64,000 bases of DNA from Bacteroidota bacterium (GTDB lineage Bacteria > Bacteroidota > Bacteroidia > Flavobacteriales > Flavobacteriaceae), in contig JAKQHT010000023.1 of NCBI GenBank assembly GCA_029557895.1, forward strand, positions 186,001 to 250,000, read 5' to 3'. A program made the position numbers and the translations under genes. Numbering within the stretch: the first letter of the stretch is position 1; the number at the start of each line of letters is the position of its first letter. The notes under the pieces are model-generated. The model saw nothing but the letters and a program-made list of their open reading frames with translations, was not told the DNA's origin and searched no databases. Positions 55,238 to 63,580 of this stretch are shown piece by piece.

Positions 55238-56557
55238 TTAGTTTTCATCTTTTTGTGGCAAATATTTCAATACCAACCGCTGGTTTGGGTTCAGGTATTG
55301 CTTGGCTATGGTCTGTATTTCTTCGCGTGTGATTGACCGATAAATCTCAATTTCGTTGTTGATGAGGTTTACATCGCCATAGAGCATGTAATAATCTGCT
55401 AAAGAATGTGCAATTCCGGCAATGCTCGAATTGGAGTTCACAAACCTGTTTTCAAATTGGTTCTGGAGTTTTTGGTAATCTCTTTCGGAGATGAGTTCTG
55501 ACTGGACTTTAACTATTTCTTCATCCATTTCGGCAAGCAAGGTGTCGAGATCTGTCTCGCCCAGTGGAAGGGCAAACATGGCATAGATACCGTAGTCTTC
55601 TTGACTTAAGTTGACAGCTTGTACTTGAAGTGCTTGTTTTTGTTCGTCGACGAGTTTTTTGTAGAGAACGGCACTTTTTCCTCCGCTCAAGTAGCTTGAA
55701 ATCATATTCAGCACATACGAATCACGTGATTTTTGGGATGGTGTTCTGTAAGCTGCAAAGATTGCCGGAATCTGGATGTTCGGGTCATAAGCCGTTGCTT
55801 CCAAGGCTTCAGTAATGGGTTCTTCTCGGGGCAGGCCTCTTACAACCTCTGCGCCTCTTGGGATTGGACCAAAGTATTCTTTGATCATCTTTTTGACCGA
55901 TGGCTTGTCAATGTCGCCTGCCACAACCAAAACGGCATTGTTTGGCACGTAAAATTTTTTGTTGAACGCTTGGAATTCTTCAAGTGTTGCGGCATCTAAA
56001 TGTTCCATGGAGCCAATGGTTGCCCATCGATAGGGGTGCTTAAAGAACAGGTTTTTTTTGACCTCTGCCAAGAACCTCCCATAAGGCTGGTTGTCTACGC
56101 GCAATCGTTTTTCTTCCTTGACGACCTCGTTTTGGGTATCAACCCCTATTTGGTTGATGATAGGGTGCATCAAGCGTTCGGATTCCATCCAAAGGCCGAG
56201 TTCAACACTGTTGGACGGGAATATTTCATAATAATAAGTACGGTCGTCTGTTGTATTGGCATTGTTGCTTCCGCCGTTGGCAGTGACAATGTTGAACCAT
56301 TCGCCCCTTTTGATGTTCTCGGTTCCTTCAAACAATAGGTGTTCAAAAAAATGGGCAAAACCGGTTCTTTCGGGATTTTCGTCTTTTGCTCCCACGTGGT
56401 ACATTACCGAAGTGATTACCACTGGCGCCGTGTTGTCCTGGTGGAGGATGACATGCATCCCATTGTCCAGATCGTACTCTTCAAATTCGACCTGTTGGGC
56501 ATTGGACAGTAACCCGACCATTGCCAAAGAGGCCAAAGCAAACAAGTTTTTTTTCAT
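55238..56557 (-). CDS. Active M16 family zinc metallopeptidase
   Basis: 439 residues. Signal peptide MKKNLFALASLAMVGLLSNAQ. Zinc motif HxxEH in RTGFAHFFEHLLFEG with the downstream glutamate in ELGLWMESERLMHPI. VVAGDIDKPSVKKMIKEYFGPIPRG is the conserved domain end. It is the catalytic half of a periplasmic M16B heterodimer with the downstream gene. TATTTTTG at 56624-56617 on the minus strand may be its -7 box. Confidence 0.93.
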   Translation of the reverse strand: MKKNLFALASLAMVGLLSNAQQVEFEEYDLDNGMHVILHQDNTAPVVITSVMYHVGAKDENPERTGFAHFFEHLLFEGTENIKRGEWFNIVTANGGSNNANTTDDRTYYYEIFPSNSVELGLWMESERLMHPIINQIGVDTQNEVVKEEKRLRVDNQPYGRFLAEVKKNLFFKHPYRWATIGSMEHLDAATLEEFQAFNKKFYVPNNAVLVVAGDIDKPSVKKMIKEYFGPIPRGAEVVRGLPREEPITEALEATAYDPNIQIPAIFAAYRTPSQKSRDSYVLNMISSYLSGGKSAVLYKKLVDEQKQALQVQAVNLSQEDYGIYAMFALPLGETDLDTLLAEMDEEIVKVQSELISERDYQKLQNQFENRFVNSNSSIAGIAHSLADYYMLYGDVNLINNEIEIYRSITREEIQTIAKQYLNPNQRLVLKYLPQKDEN

Positions 56558-56721
56558 TATGGATTAATTTAATAGTGATTATGGTAAGAACAGCATTTGT
56601 CCTTTTTTCATTTATGCAAAAATAAGAAATCGAAAAGCATTATTGTTGGTCCAAAACAGAAAAAACAGTTTGGTGAACATTAAAAAGTGCGATTTCAGAC
56701 AAATTTTAAAGCACAAAAAGG

Positions 56722-56752
56722 TTTGCGATTTAAGAATTTAGCTGTACATTTG
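56722..56752 (+). promoter_or_regulatory. Promoter of rplU-rpmA
   Basis: TTTG at 56722-56725, a 19-nt spacer and TACATTTG at 56745-56752: a perfect match to the Bacteroidota consensus. The leader is about 40 nt. Confidence 0.75.
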
Positions 56753-56794
56753 CAGCCATTTTATTGTAAAATTCATTAATTTAAACGTTACGCT

Positions 56795-57430
56795 ATGTAC
56801 GCAATTGTAGAGATAGCAGGGCAACAATTCAAAGTTGTAAAAGACCAAAAAGTGTTTGTTCACCGTTTAGCTGCAGAAGAAGGAAAGAAGGTTTCTTTTG
56901 ATAACGTTCTTCTGATCGGCGATGGCAACAACATCACTTTAGGCGCCCCAGCTATAGACGGCGCCCAAGTAGGGGCAAAAGTCTTGAGTCACCTAAAGGG
57001 TGATAAAGTAATCGTTTTCAAGAAGAAAAGACGCAAAGGTTACCGTAAGAAAAACGGTCACCGTCAAGCACTTACTGAAATCGTGATTGAAAGTATTGTG
57101 GCTTCGGGAGCTGTGAAGGCTACTAAAGCAGCAAAGGAATCGGTTAAAAAAGTGGCCGATGTTGAAGCCAAGCCGGCGGCAAAAACCGAAAGCAAAGCTG
57201 CTTCATCCAACCCAAATTCAGACCACAAAACCGTCAATTTTGGTGAGGACCACGAACTCAACTACCATCTTAAGAAAAATGGTCTTTCGCAATCTAAAGC
57301 CAACAGGGATATCTTGATAGCTTTGGGCAAAGAGGTCAAGGAAAAGTTGGGCAAAAACATCCTTACCCATGAAGAGGTAGATGCTGCTATCATTGAAAAC
57401 ATAGACAGTTTTAAATCGTTAAACAAATAA
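56795..57430 (+). CDS. rplU: 50S ribosomal protein L21 with C-terminal extension
   Basis: 211 residues, about twice the usual length. Residues 1-105 are a normal bL21 ([50 protein letters not shown]). A K/A-rich linker (about 108-145) leads to a small helical module ([40 protein letters not shown]). Such tails are found in several Flavobacteriia; their function is unknown. It is followed by rpmA after 12 nt. Confidence 0.95.
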   Translation: MYAIVEIAGQQFKVVKDQKVFVHRLAAEEGKKVSFDNVLLIGDGNNITLGAPAIDGAQVGAKVLSHLKGDKVIVFKKKRRKGYRKKNGHRQALTEIVIESIVASGAVKATKAAKESVKKVADVEAKPAAKTESKAASSNPNSDHKTVNFGEDHELNYHLKKNGLSQSKANRDILIALGKEVKEKLGKNILTHEEVDAAIIENIDSFKSLNK

Positions 57431-57442
57431 AACCGAAAGACA

Positions 57443-57703
57443 ATGGCTCACAAAAAAGGAGTAGGTAGTTCCAAGAACGGTAGGGAATCAGAATCGAAAC
57501 GACTTGGTGTCAAAATATTTGGTGGCCAAGCTGCCGTTGCCGGGAACATTATCGTAAGACAGAGAGGAAACACACACCATCCAGGCGAGAATGTGTATTC
57601 TTCTAAAGACCACACCTTGCACGCAAAGGTTGATGGTATCGTGAAATTTGAAAAGAAAAGAGGCGGAAAATCTTTTGTTTCGATTGAACCTTTCAACGTA
57701 TAA
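57443..57703 (+). CDS. rpmA: 50S ribosomal protein L27
   Basis: 86 residues. [42 protein letters not shown] is the conserved N-terminus that reaches the peptidyl transferase centre; there is no N-terminal extension to be cleaved, unlike Firmicutes. Second gene of the rplU-rpmA operon. Confidence 0.97.
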   Translation: MAHKKGVGSSKNGRESESKRLGVKIFGGQAAVAGNIIVRQRGNTHHPGENVYSSKDHTLHAKVDGIVKFEKKRGGKSFVSIEPFNV

Positions 57704-57734
57704 GAAGACAACCGCGTTATTTAGACATTGAAGA

Positions 57735-57759
57735 CCTCGCCAATAGGCGGGGTTTTTTT
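57735..57759 (+). terminator. Terminator of rplU-rpmA
   Basis: CCTCGCC/GGCGGGG stem (57735-57741 and 57746-57752) with loop AATA, followed by T7. Confidence 0.9.
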
Positions 57760-57856
57760 ATTTGGCATGGGCCCGAATCTTGGGAGTGTTGGAACTATAA
57801 TTATAATAATTTGAGATGTCCCCAATGGCTATCGGAACAGAACGTACCGTAAAGTT

Positions 57857-59197
57857 TTATACGATTCCCATTTTCTTCAACAAAAAACTGGCATTCATGT
57901 TCTTGCAGACGCCCTGTTTCAGCCGGTAGTCAAAATGTAATTCGCCATTGGTGATTTCGGCATCAAAATGGTAATTTTTTACTTCGTCAAAATTGTTTTC
58001 AATCTCACAAAGGGTAAGATCATGGGTGGCGATAATACCGGTGGCGTTAGACGCTACCAACCGTTCTACAAACTTTCTGGACCCTACGGCCTTGTCGGTA
58101 CTGTTGGTACCTTTCAATATTTCGTCGAGGATGATGAAATATGGTGTTTCTTGGATGGCATCGACTATCATTTTGAGGCGTGTAAGCTCTGAAAAGAAGT
58201 AAGAACTGTCGTCTGTGAGCGAATCGCTGGTTCGCATGCTCGTAATAAGTTTTACCGGCGTATATCGGCTCGATGTGGCACAGACCGGCAAGCCCACATT
58301 GGCCATGACAATATGCAGTGAAACAGTGCGCAAAAATGTGCTTTTTCCGGCCATATTTGCCCCGGTGATAATGAAAAACTGTTCGATATCGATATCCAGA
58401 TCGTTGTCCACCCGTTTGCTTTTTGGAAGCAAGGGATGGCCAAGGTTTTTGGCTTGTATTGCTCTATTGCCCATGGCGATTTCAGGGAAAACATTATTGG
58501 GATGGTTAAAGGAATAGTTGCCTAAACTGTTATAGGCATCAAAGAACGATACTGTTTGAAACCAATCGTTTATTTTATGTCCATATGTTTCTATCCATTT
58601 TTCGATATGGTGGGCTTGTTTGAGGTCGGTAAGCAGAAAGCCGTTGCCGAAAATGGCAGAGAACACATTGTTCCTGTTGTCCAGCGTATCCAGCAATTTT
58701 GAAAACTTCTTGAAGATTGCGGCGGCTTTTTGGTTTTCGGACTGTATTGTTTTTTGTTTTTCTGCCAATAGTTCCGAAACAAAAGTTTCATTTTCAATCA
58801 AATCCAAAAGCTTGGCATATTGCCTGAATGTTTCCTTAATTTTATTGGTATTGGCGGCCAAGACGTTGATTTTCTTTAGGTATGGTACGGTAATACCCAG
58901 ACCCAGCAACAACCAATAGGCCAAAACGCTCAATGGGATGAAACCGAAAATGCACAGTGCGAACACCAAAGTCGATGTTGCGCCAAAAGCGTAAGGAAGC
59001 CAGCCCATTGCTTTTGGCAAGGTCGTTTGGTGGTGTTTGAGCCAATCTATTATGGTAGAAGCCGGTGTTTCTATATGGGTTTGTTGTGCTGTTGCAGCAT
59101 AGAGTTGGCGCCATTCGGGTTTTGAGGCCAGTTCCTTAACTGCTTCTTGGCGTTTTTCCACATTATTTATTTCATTGGACAACAAGTTTTTAGCCAA
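57857..59197 (-). pseudogene. MutS-like ATPase membrane protein, 5'-truncated
   Basis: 446 codons in frame from a TTG; the frame is open to about 59227 but no proper start exists. Two TM helices (about 68-105, WLPYAFGATSTLVFALCIFGFIPL) are followed by the MutS core: Walker A TGANMAGKSTFLRTV, Walker B YFIILDEILKGTNSTDKAVG and IIATHDLTLCEIE. Family members I know in flavobacteria are near 590 residues and carry an N-terminal membrane segment missing here. The missing 5' part is replaced at about 59217-59224 by the DUF3887 fragment, so this is probably a broken gene unless the assembly is chimeric. Confidence 0.8.
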
Positions 59198-59468
59198 TTG
59201 TTCTGCGCCTTCCTCGATGTTGATAGCTTATAAATTCTTTGTTTTCAATTTTTCCAACTTGGGTTTTAAGTCCTTTTAAAAATTCAACCGTTTGCTCAAG
59301 TGGCAATGCTTGTTTCATTTCAGATGAAAAAGTATTGAAAATTTCGTTATACTTTTCAGTATTATAATTTGATTCAAAATTGTCAATCGCAGTTTTATAA
59401 TTTTCGGTTTGAGCAAACAATAAATTTGTTATCAAAGTTGCGATTAAAAGAAATAGTGATTTTTTCAT
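59190..59468 (-). pseudogene. DUF3887 domain protein, N-terminal fragment
   Basis: From ATG 59468: signal peptide (MKKSLFLLIATLITNLLFAQ) and the start of a DUF3887 domain (YNEIFNTFSSEMKQALPLEQTVEFLKGLKTQVGKIENKEFISY). Conservation stops at about codon 83; the last residues (HRGRRRTIG) come from the MutS-like gene read in another frame. In intact proteins the domain is complete and often followed by a hydrolase domain. The fragment lies 26 nt from element A1. Confidence 0.75.
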
Positions 59469-59493
59469 ACGGTTTTGTTTTATAATGACAGCC

Positions 59494-59617
59494 AACGTTT
59501 TTCAGCTTGGCGAAGACGGCACTTTTAGCACAAATCTTCAAGCGAAGCACGGACTTCAAAGTTAACGAAAAACTTTATATCGAAGCTGTTATCTGCCGTT
59601 TTTGCCAAACTGATGTT
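59494..59617. repeat. Structured element A, copy 1 (attC-like)
   Basis: AAC (59494-59496), 6 nt, arm CAGCTTGGCGAAGACGGCA (59503-59521), 72 nt, arm TGCCGTTTTTGCCAAACTG (59594-59612), AT, GTT (59615-59617). The arms pair over 19 positions with 16 Watson-Crick, two G-T and one C-A (position 4). The interior has AAAGTT/AACTTT and CGAAGC, ACTTCAAA, ATCGAAG in common with copy 2 at 62884-63008. Confidence 0.7.
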
Positions 59618-59801
59618 ATCAGCATACCCTTATTCAGTCGCTTTGGTTCACGGTCGTTTTGGGTGCGTTGGCTTGGTAGCTCTTTTGCATTTTTTGTTTG
59701 GCTTTGTGCGGTTGTAAAAATGCAAATGTGCTACCAAATGCGTTGGGTGTTTTGGACGTTTTTTGGATAATTATCGGACGTTTCGGACGTTTTTCGGACG
59801 T
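59496..59801. other. Non-coding block between cassette genes
   Basis: This 306-bp gap holds elements A1 and H1 and four copies of GGACGTTT at about 59754, 59776, 59785 and 59796. The plus-strand open frame across it is a by-product of the hairpins, with no protein features. Confidence 0.6.
59673..59737. repeat. Structured hairpin element H, copy 1
   Basis: Outer stem TTGGTAGC/GCTACCAA (59673-59680 and 59730-59737), internal loop TCT/TGT, inner stem TTTGCATTTTT paired with AAAAATGCAAA, apical loop with TTTGGC and TGTGCG. Copy 2 at 63150-63218 has different stems but the same internal loop and loop words. Confidence 0.7.
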
Positions 59802-60320
59802 TTACTGTTTGTCGGGTAAAATGTATTTAGTTCCTCGTCCTGTGCTTCCGACTTTTACTAAAACTCCTCTGTCTGTCAAGTCTTGTAATTCTGTTGCTGA
59901 AACGGATTTTTTTATGTCGTTTATTTCTTGATACTCGCTGTTCGTTATTTTACCGTTTTCTTTCGCAAACAAAACCGCTTTCACTTGTCTGTCATTAAGT
60001 CCAAGAGTATGCAAATGTTCAGCGTTGTAAATATCTTTTTGGAAAACAGACCAAATTCCCGATGAGTGATAATAAAAAGAAGGCTTTGGCAAACCTGCTT
60101 TAATACACAAATCGGTCATTTTCGTAATTCCTCGTCCCCAAGATTCAATGTAACCACTACGATAAAATGCAAGAGCAATGTCGGGATTGTACGGTTTTGA
60201 AGAATGTTTTGCCACCAATGTTTCAATCGTCCAATCTTCGGGAAGTTGTCCTTCATTCCAAATCATAATTTTGTCTTTGTAAACACTGATTTGAATAGGA
60301 ACACCAACTGGATAATTCAC
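59802..60320 (-). pseudogene. ATP-binding protein (AlbA_2/HATPase_c_4 type), C-terminal fragment
   Basis: 172 codons from a GTG at 60320 that is not a real family start. GVPIQISVYKDKIMIWNEGQLPEDWTIETL and YRSGYIESWGRGITKMTDLC are the HATPase_c_4 region of AlbA_2 (Schlafen-type) ATP-binding regulators of about 450-490 residues; a winged-helix tail follows (NDRQVKAVLFAKENGKITNSEYQ). The N-terminal AlbA_2 part is missing; its place is taken, near 60303-60312, by the Abi_2 gene in a different frame. Confidence 0.8.
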
Positions 60321-60921
60321 TATGCAAATTCAATCCCATTTCTTTGGCAATCGTTGCTTTTTCGGGAAGTTGGTGTTTTAGATTTTTGTATAATTTGGAT
60401 AGTGTTCCCATAGAAGCAACTTCCAATATTTTCCAAGCATCAGCATCTTGGTTTGGGTAGCGATAACGATGGTCTTTTATGAAAATTTCTTGACTTCGTT
60501 GGAATTCCTTTTGCAGTTCGTCAATCGTGTTTTGATAAATTGTTTTAGTAACTCCATTGATTGTAATAGTTGAGGAATTAAAAAGCGAAGTATCTAAATA
60601 CCACAATCCACCATAAGCCATTGATAAATGGTAAATCATTTTTGTTCGTAGAGCAATTTCAATACGTTCAATAGCATCAAACAAAATCAATCGTAAATGT
60701 CGGTCGAAATTATAACGGTCAATAATGTCCTCAAAGTAGGTGTTTGGGTGGAAAGTGTGATTGGTAAAATCATTTTGTGTATCCCACCAATAACCCTTTA
60801 AACGGTAATAACTGATGTTTTCTAAAAAATGTGGAGCATTGCTTTCATCTCTAAACAACATTCCTCGTTGCTTCAAAAGTGAGATTTGGTCGGCTATGTT
60901 GTATGCAGGTTTATTTGACAT
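60253..60921 (-). pseudogene. Abi_2 (AbiD/AbiF) abortive-infection protein, 3'-truncated
   Basis: 222 codons from ATG 60921. The Abi_2 sequence is clear to about residue 200: ADQISLLKQRGMLFRDESNAPHFLENISYYRLKGYWW, RLILFDAIERIEIALRTKMIYHLS and DAWKILEVASMGTLSKLYKNL. After ELSSW the frame runs into the ATP-binding gene and ends with unrelated residues (CSYSNQCLQRQNYDLE). Abi_2 proteins belong to the HEPN RNase superfamily; the C-terminal RN-x-x-x-HH motif expected after this point is absent, so the fragment should be inactive. Confidence 0.8.
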
Positions 60922-61039
60922 AGCTATATAAAAAAATGACCCACTTGCAGTTCTTATGGTATGCAGAATGGGTACTGTTGGTGCAAAATTACATAATCAA
61001 TTTTGATTACGCAACATTTTTGCTGTTTTTTCTCTGAAC

Positions 61040-62830
61040 TTACAATGAATGATAGTATTCTTTGATTTTTTGAGCCATTAGTTTTCTTCGTAAAGTCAAA
61101 AAATCTTGGTAATCGTCAATGCTCATTTCCATAATTTCGGTTGGAACGCAATTCATTTTCAAGTTGTCCAAAAGTTCTTTTTCGGTCGAAAGTCCGCTCA
61201 CTTGTCTGTTGTCGTCTTGCATTTGGGATTTAATCAGCTCAAAATAGTCTTTCGGTGGTTTGTTTCCGACTTTTATGTTTACTTCCGATTGCATATAAAC
61301 GTAGTTTGCAATTTGGTTGTACTTGCTTCTGTCGAGACCGTTTTTGCTTAAATAGTCTTTCGGAAATAAGTGATGAATGTCCCCACGCAAAGAAATTAAG
61401 TCGCCAACCAAAACGTCTTTTGATAAAAATCCTCTGTCGTTTGCTTTTACTTGCGAAGCAAGAAAAACGTGAAAATACGGACTACTTGCAACCGAAGTAT
61501 CTAAACTTTGTGGCAAAGAAGCGTTCCAAAAAGCGTCCGAAAGCTCTCCGTCTTCTTTTTCTTGTAGATAATCTCCAAAAGGTTTTTGAGAAATCTGCTT
61601 GATGTCAAAATCAAATGTACTTTCAGGCGAACCTGAATATCTTCCTGTCAAAATTGAGTAAACCAACCATTTTCTAACATAGCTTTCAATGGCAACAGAA
61701 TTTACTCCGAGTTCTTTTAATTTCAGATAAACGATGTAAGCAAAATTGATTGCATTTTGTGAACGGATAAGTTTAGGCGAAATAAACCCTGCCGATTTTA
61801 CAATCATTAAAAACCTTTTAAAATTGGTTTCGTTGATGAAATTGTTTACTCCGTTTTTGAGTTTTTGGAAAGATTGTTCTGCAATTTCGGTTTCGTAACT
61901 TCTTGTTTCAAAGTTTCTTCCCGAAAGTAAACTTACTAAATCCGAAAGTCGTCCTCTGCTGAATTGAGAAGTAAAGGCAACCCGAATTAAATCGTTATAG
62001 CTTGGGTCGTATAAATCTTCATTTTCAGTTTTTAACCACGACATTTTTTGGAAAAAGTCGGTTTGTGCAAAATCCTTGTCGTTATCAACGATGTGTTTGT
62101 AAAAATCAGGAGCGATAGCTAAATGACAGAAATAATCAATCGCTTTTCTCAACTCGTTTCCTCCATTTTCCGTGTCAGAAGCAATTTTACTCATAGCAAA
62201 ATCTGCCTGACTTAAAACAACTCCTTTTGAGTTTATTCTGATAAAAATTTCCGTTACGGTTTCAATACCCAATTCGGGTGCAAGTTCAATCATTCCGATT
62301 GGCTTTTTCACAATGCTAATCAATCTTGAAAACGAATTTTCGATTAAATCTTCGTCAATTTCGGGGTTTAATGCAGAATAATCACGAACCAATTTAAGTA
62401 AGCTAACTTTTCCCGAAAATGCATCTGTAATATCGTGAAGCCAAGTTTTATCTTTTAAAATTGCAGGGTTTTGAACTTCAAATCTTTCTTCAAGCGGATT
62501 AAATGCAATTTTGATTTTTACACGTTGGTAATTTTTATTGATTACGTATTGTCCTAAAATTGCGGCTGTCAAGGCTGTAATTCTTTGCTGTCCGTCAATC
62601 AAAACTTTTTTCCCTTCGCTTAAACTTCCGTCTTTTAGTTTGACATTCGGATTTCGCCAAGCAATTACGTAACCAATTGGATAACCTTGATATAAACTAT
62701 CCATTAAGTCACGGACTTTTGAACTGTCCCAAACAAATGGTCTTTGAATTTCTGGAATTGCGATTTCGCCCGAAATTACCCAAGCTAAAATTGTTTCGAT
62801 TAAGTGTTGGTTTACTGAATATTTTTGCAT
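61040..62830 (-). CDS. DUF262/HNH (GmrSD-like) defence nuclease
   Basis: 596 residues, complete. The N-terminal DUF262 (ParB-like) domain has [52 protein letters not shown] and [22 protein letters not shown]; the C-terminal DUF1524-type HNH region reads [36 protein letters not shown]. GmrSD proteins are NTP-dependent restriction enzymes against modified phage DNA. It sits alone between element A2 and the broken Abi_2 gene. Its base composition is lower in GC than the core genes. Confidence 0.87.
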   Translation of the reverse strand: MQKYSVNQHLIETILAWVISGEIAIPEIQRPFVWDSSKVRDLMDSLYQGYPIGYVIAWRNPNVKLKDGSLSEGKKVLIDGQQRITALTAAILGQYVINKNYQRVKIKIAFNPLEERFEVQNPAILKDKTWLHDITDAFSGKVSLLKLVRDYSALNPEIDEDLIENSFSRLISIVKKPIGMIELAPELGIETVTEIFIRINSKGVVLSQADFAMSKIASDTENGGNELRKAIDYFCHLAIAPDFYKHIVDNDKDFAQTDFFQKMSWLKTENEDLYDPSYNDLIRVAFTSQFSRGRLSDLVSLLSGRNFETRSYETEIAEQSFQKLKNGVNNFINETNFKRFLMIVKSAGFISPKLIRSQNAINFAYIVYLKLKELGVNSVAIESYVRKWLVYSILTGRYSGSPESTFDFDIKQISQKPFGDYLQEKEDGELSDAFWNASLPQSLDTSVASSPYFHVFLASQVKANDRGFLSKDVLVGDLISLRGDIHHLFPKDYLSKNGLDRSKYNQIANYVYMQSEVNIKVGNKPPKDYFELIKSQMQDDNRQVSGLSTEKELLDNLKMNCVPTEIMEMSIDDYQDFLTLRRKLMAQKIKEYYHSL

Positions 62831-62883
62831 TTCTGTTTTTATCGTTCGTTTCTATTTGGTACGGTCGTCATAGGGTGACACAT

Positions 62884-63008
62884 AACGGGAAACGGCTTTG
62901 CGAGGTAGCGGATCTATATTACTAACTTTGAAACGAAGCCAAAACTTCAAATATAGCACAAAAGTTTCAATCGAAGACTTTTGCCCGCTATCTTGCAAAA
63001 CCGATGTT
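62884..63008. repeat. Structured element A, copy 2 (attC-like)
   Basis: AAC (62884-62886), 6 nt, arm CGGCTTTGCGAGGTAGCGG (62893-62911), 73 nt, arm CCGCTATCTTGCAAAACCG (62985-63003), AT, GTT (63006-63008). 16 Watson-Crick, two G-T and one C-A pair, at exactly the positions seen in copy 1 (C-A at 4, G-T at 10 and 13), although most arm bases differ between copies. Confidence 0.7.
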
Positions 63009-63149
63009 ACAGGCTGGCGTTCTGTCATTCGTGTTGTCAAGTCGTTTTCTATCGTGAGTTTCGCTGTCATTTCCGTGTCGGTTGTGTGTCTGCGGTTTTA
63101 AAAAATTTTAGAAGGGAAGGAATTTTAAAAAATAATTTTCTGTTGGGTA

Positions 63150-63218
63150 AAGCGTAAGTTCTTTTGTAATTTTTGGCCTGTGCGTTTGCTCGTGGGAATT
63201 GCAAATGTACTTACGCTT
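63150..63218. repeat. Structured hairpin element H, copy 2
   Basis: Outer stem AAGCGTAAGT/ACTTACGCTT (63150-63159 and 63209-63218), internal loop TCT/TGT, inner stem TTTGTAATT paired with AATTGCAAA (one G-T pair), apical loop with TTTGGCCTGTGCG. See copy 1. Confidence 0.7.
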
Positions 63219-63229
63219 ATCTTTAAGGC

Positions 63230-63580
63230 TTACATATAAATTACCTTTACCTCAACCGTTTTGTCTGCATTTAATTCAAAACTTGCTTTAGAAAAATTGG
63301 GTCTGTTTCTTAATCCTATTGTCTGATAATTGGAAAATCCAATTCCCTCTTTGGGTAAGAGTAAACCTTTGTCAATCTTACTGTTGTTATTTTCATCGTG
63401 TAAAATGTTCACGGCATATTTTCCTTTGGGCAGGTTTTTAAAAGTGATTTCGGATTTACCGTTTACAATTTTTGCTTTCTCTAATCGGTAATAATTTTTG
63501 TAATCTTCATCTGGTATTGAACCATCTTTGTTGTAAAGGGCGAATTGTACAACACCCTTTGAATTTTGTAATTTTTCCAC
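63230..63580 (-). pseudogene. DUF2141 protein, 5' end missing at a repeat boundary
   Basis: 116 codons from a GTG at 63580. The DUF2141 fold is clear (KGVVQFALYNKDGSIPDEDY, FKNLPKGKYAVNILHDENNNSKIDKGLLLPKEGIGFSNY, SKASFELNADKTVEVKVIY). Family members have a signal peptide and a first beta-strand before this point. Both are absent: the frame stops exactly where the 17-bp repeat of the neighbouring four-helix-bundle unit begins (63581). The 5' part may lie beyond the window. Confidence 0.75.

Larger units (their letters stand above)
62831..63229. other. Non-coding block with elements A2 and H2
   Basis: 399 bp without a credible gene. Element A2 (62884-63008) lies 54 nt upstream of the DUF262 start and H2 (63150-63218) 11 nt downstream of the DUF2141 stop, the same order as at the other site. 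Confidence 0.6.

Noticed and set aside
54805..55332. Plus-strand 175-codon frame over the M16 gene starts
   Set aside because: Antisense to well-supported peptidase coding sequence; no domain recognisable.
59507..59770. Plus-strand 87-codon frame in the island
   Set aside because: It runs through elements A1 and H1; the residues are explained by the hairpin arms and no start signal or protein feature is present.
59751..59805. CRISPR-like array from the repeated GGACGTTT
   Set aside because: Units are 8 bp with irregular 1-13 nt gaps; no repeat-spacer architecture and no cas gene.
59494..63008. Calling the A elements genuine integron attC sites
   Set aside because: No integron integrase or attI is visible and the terminal boxes deviate from RYYYAAC/GTTRRRY; only 'attC-like' is supported.
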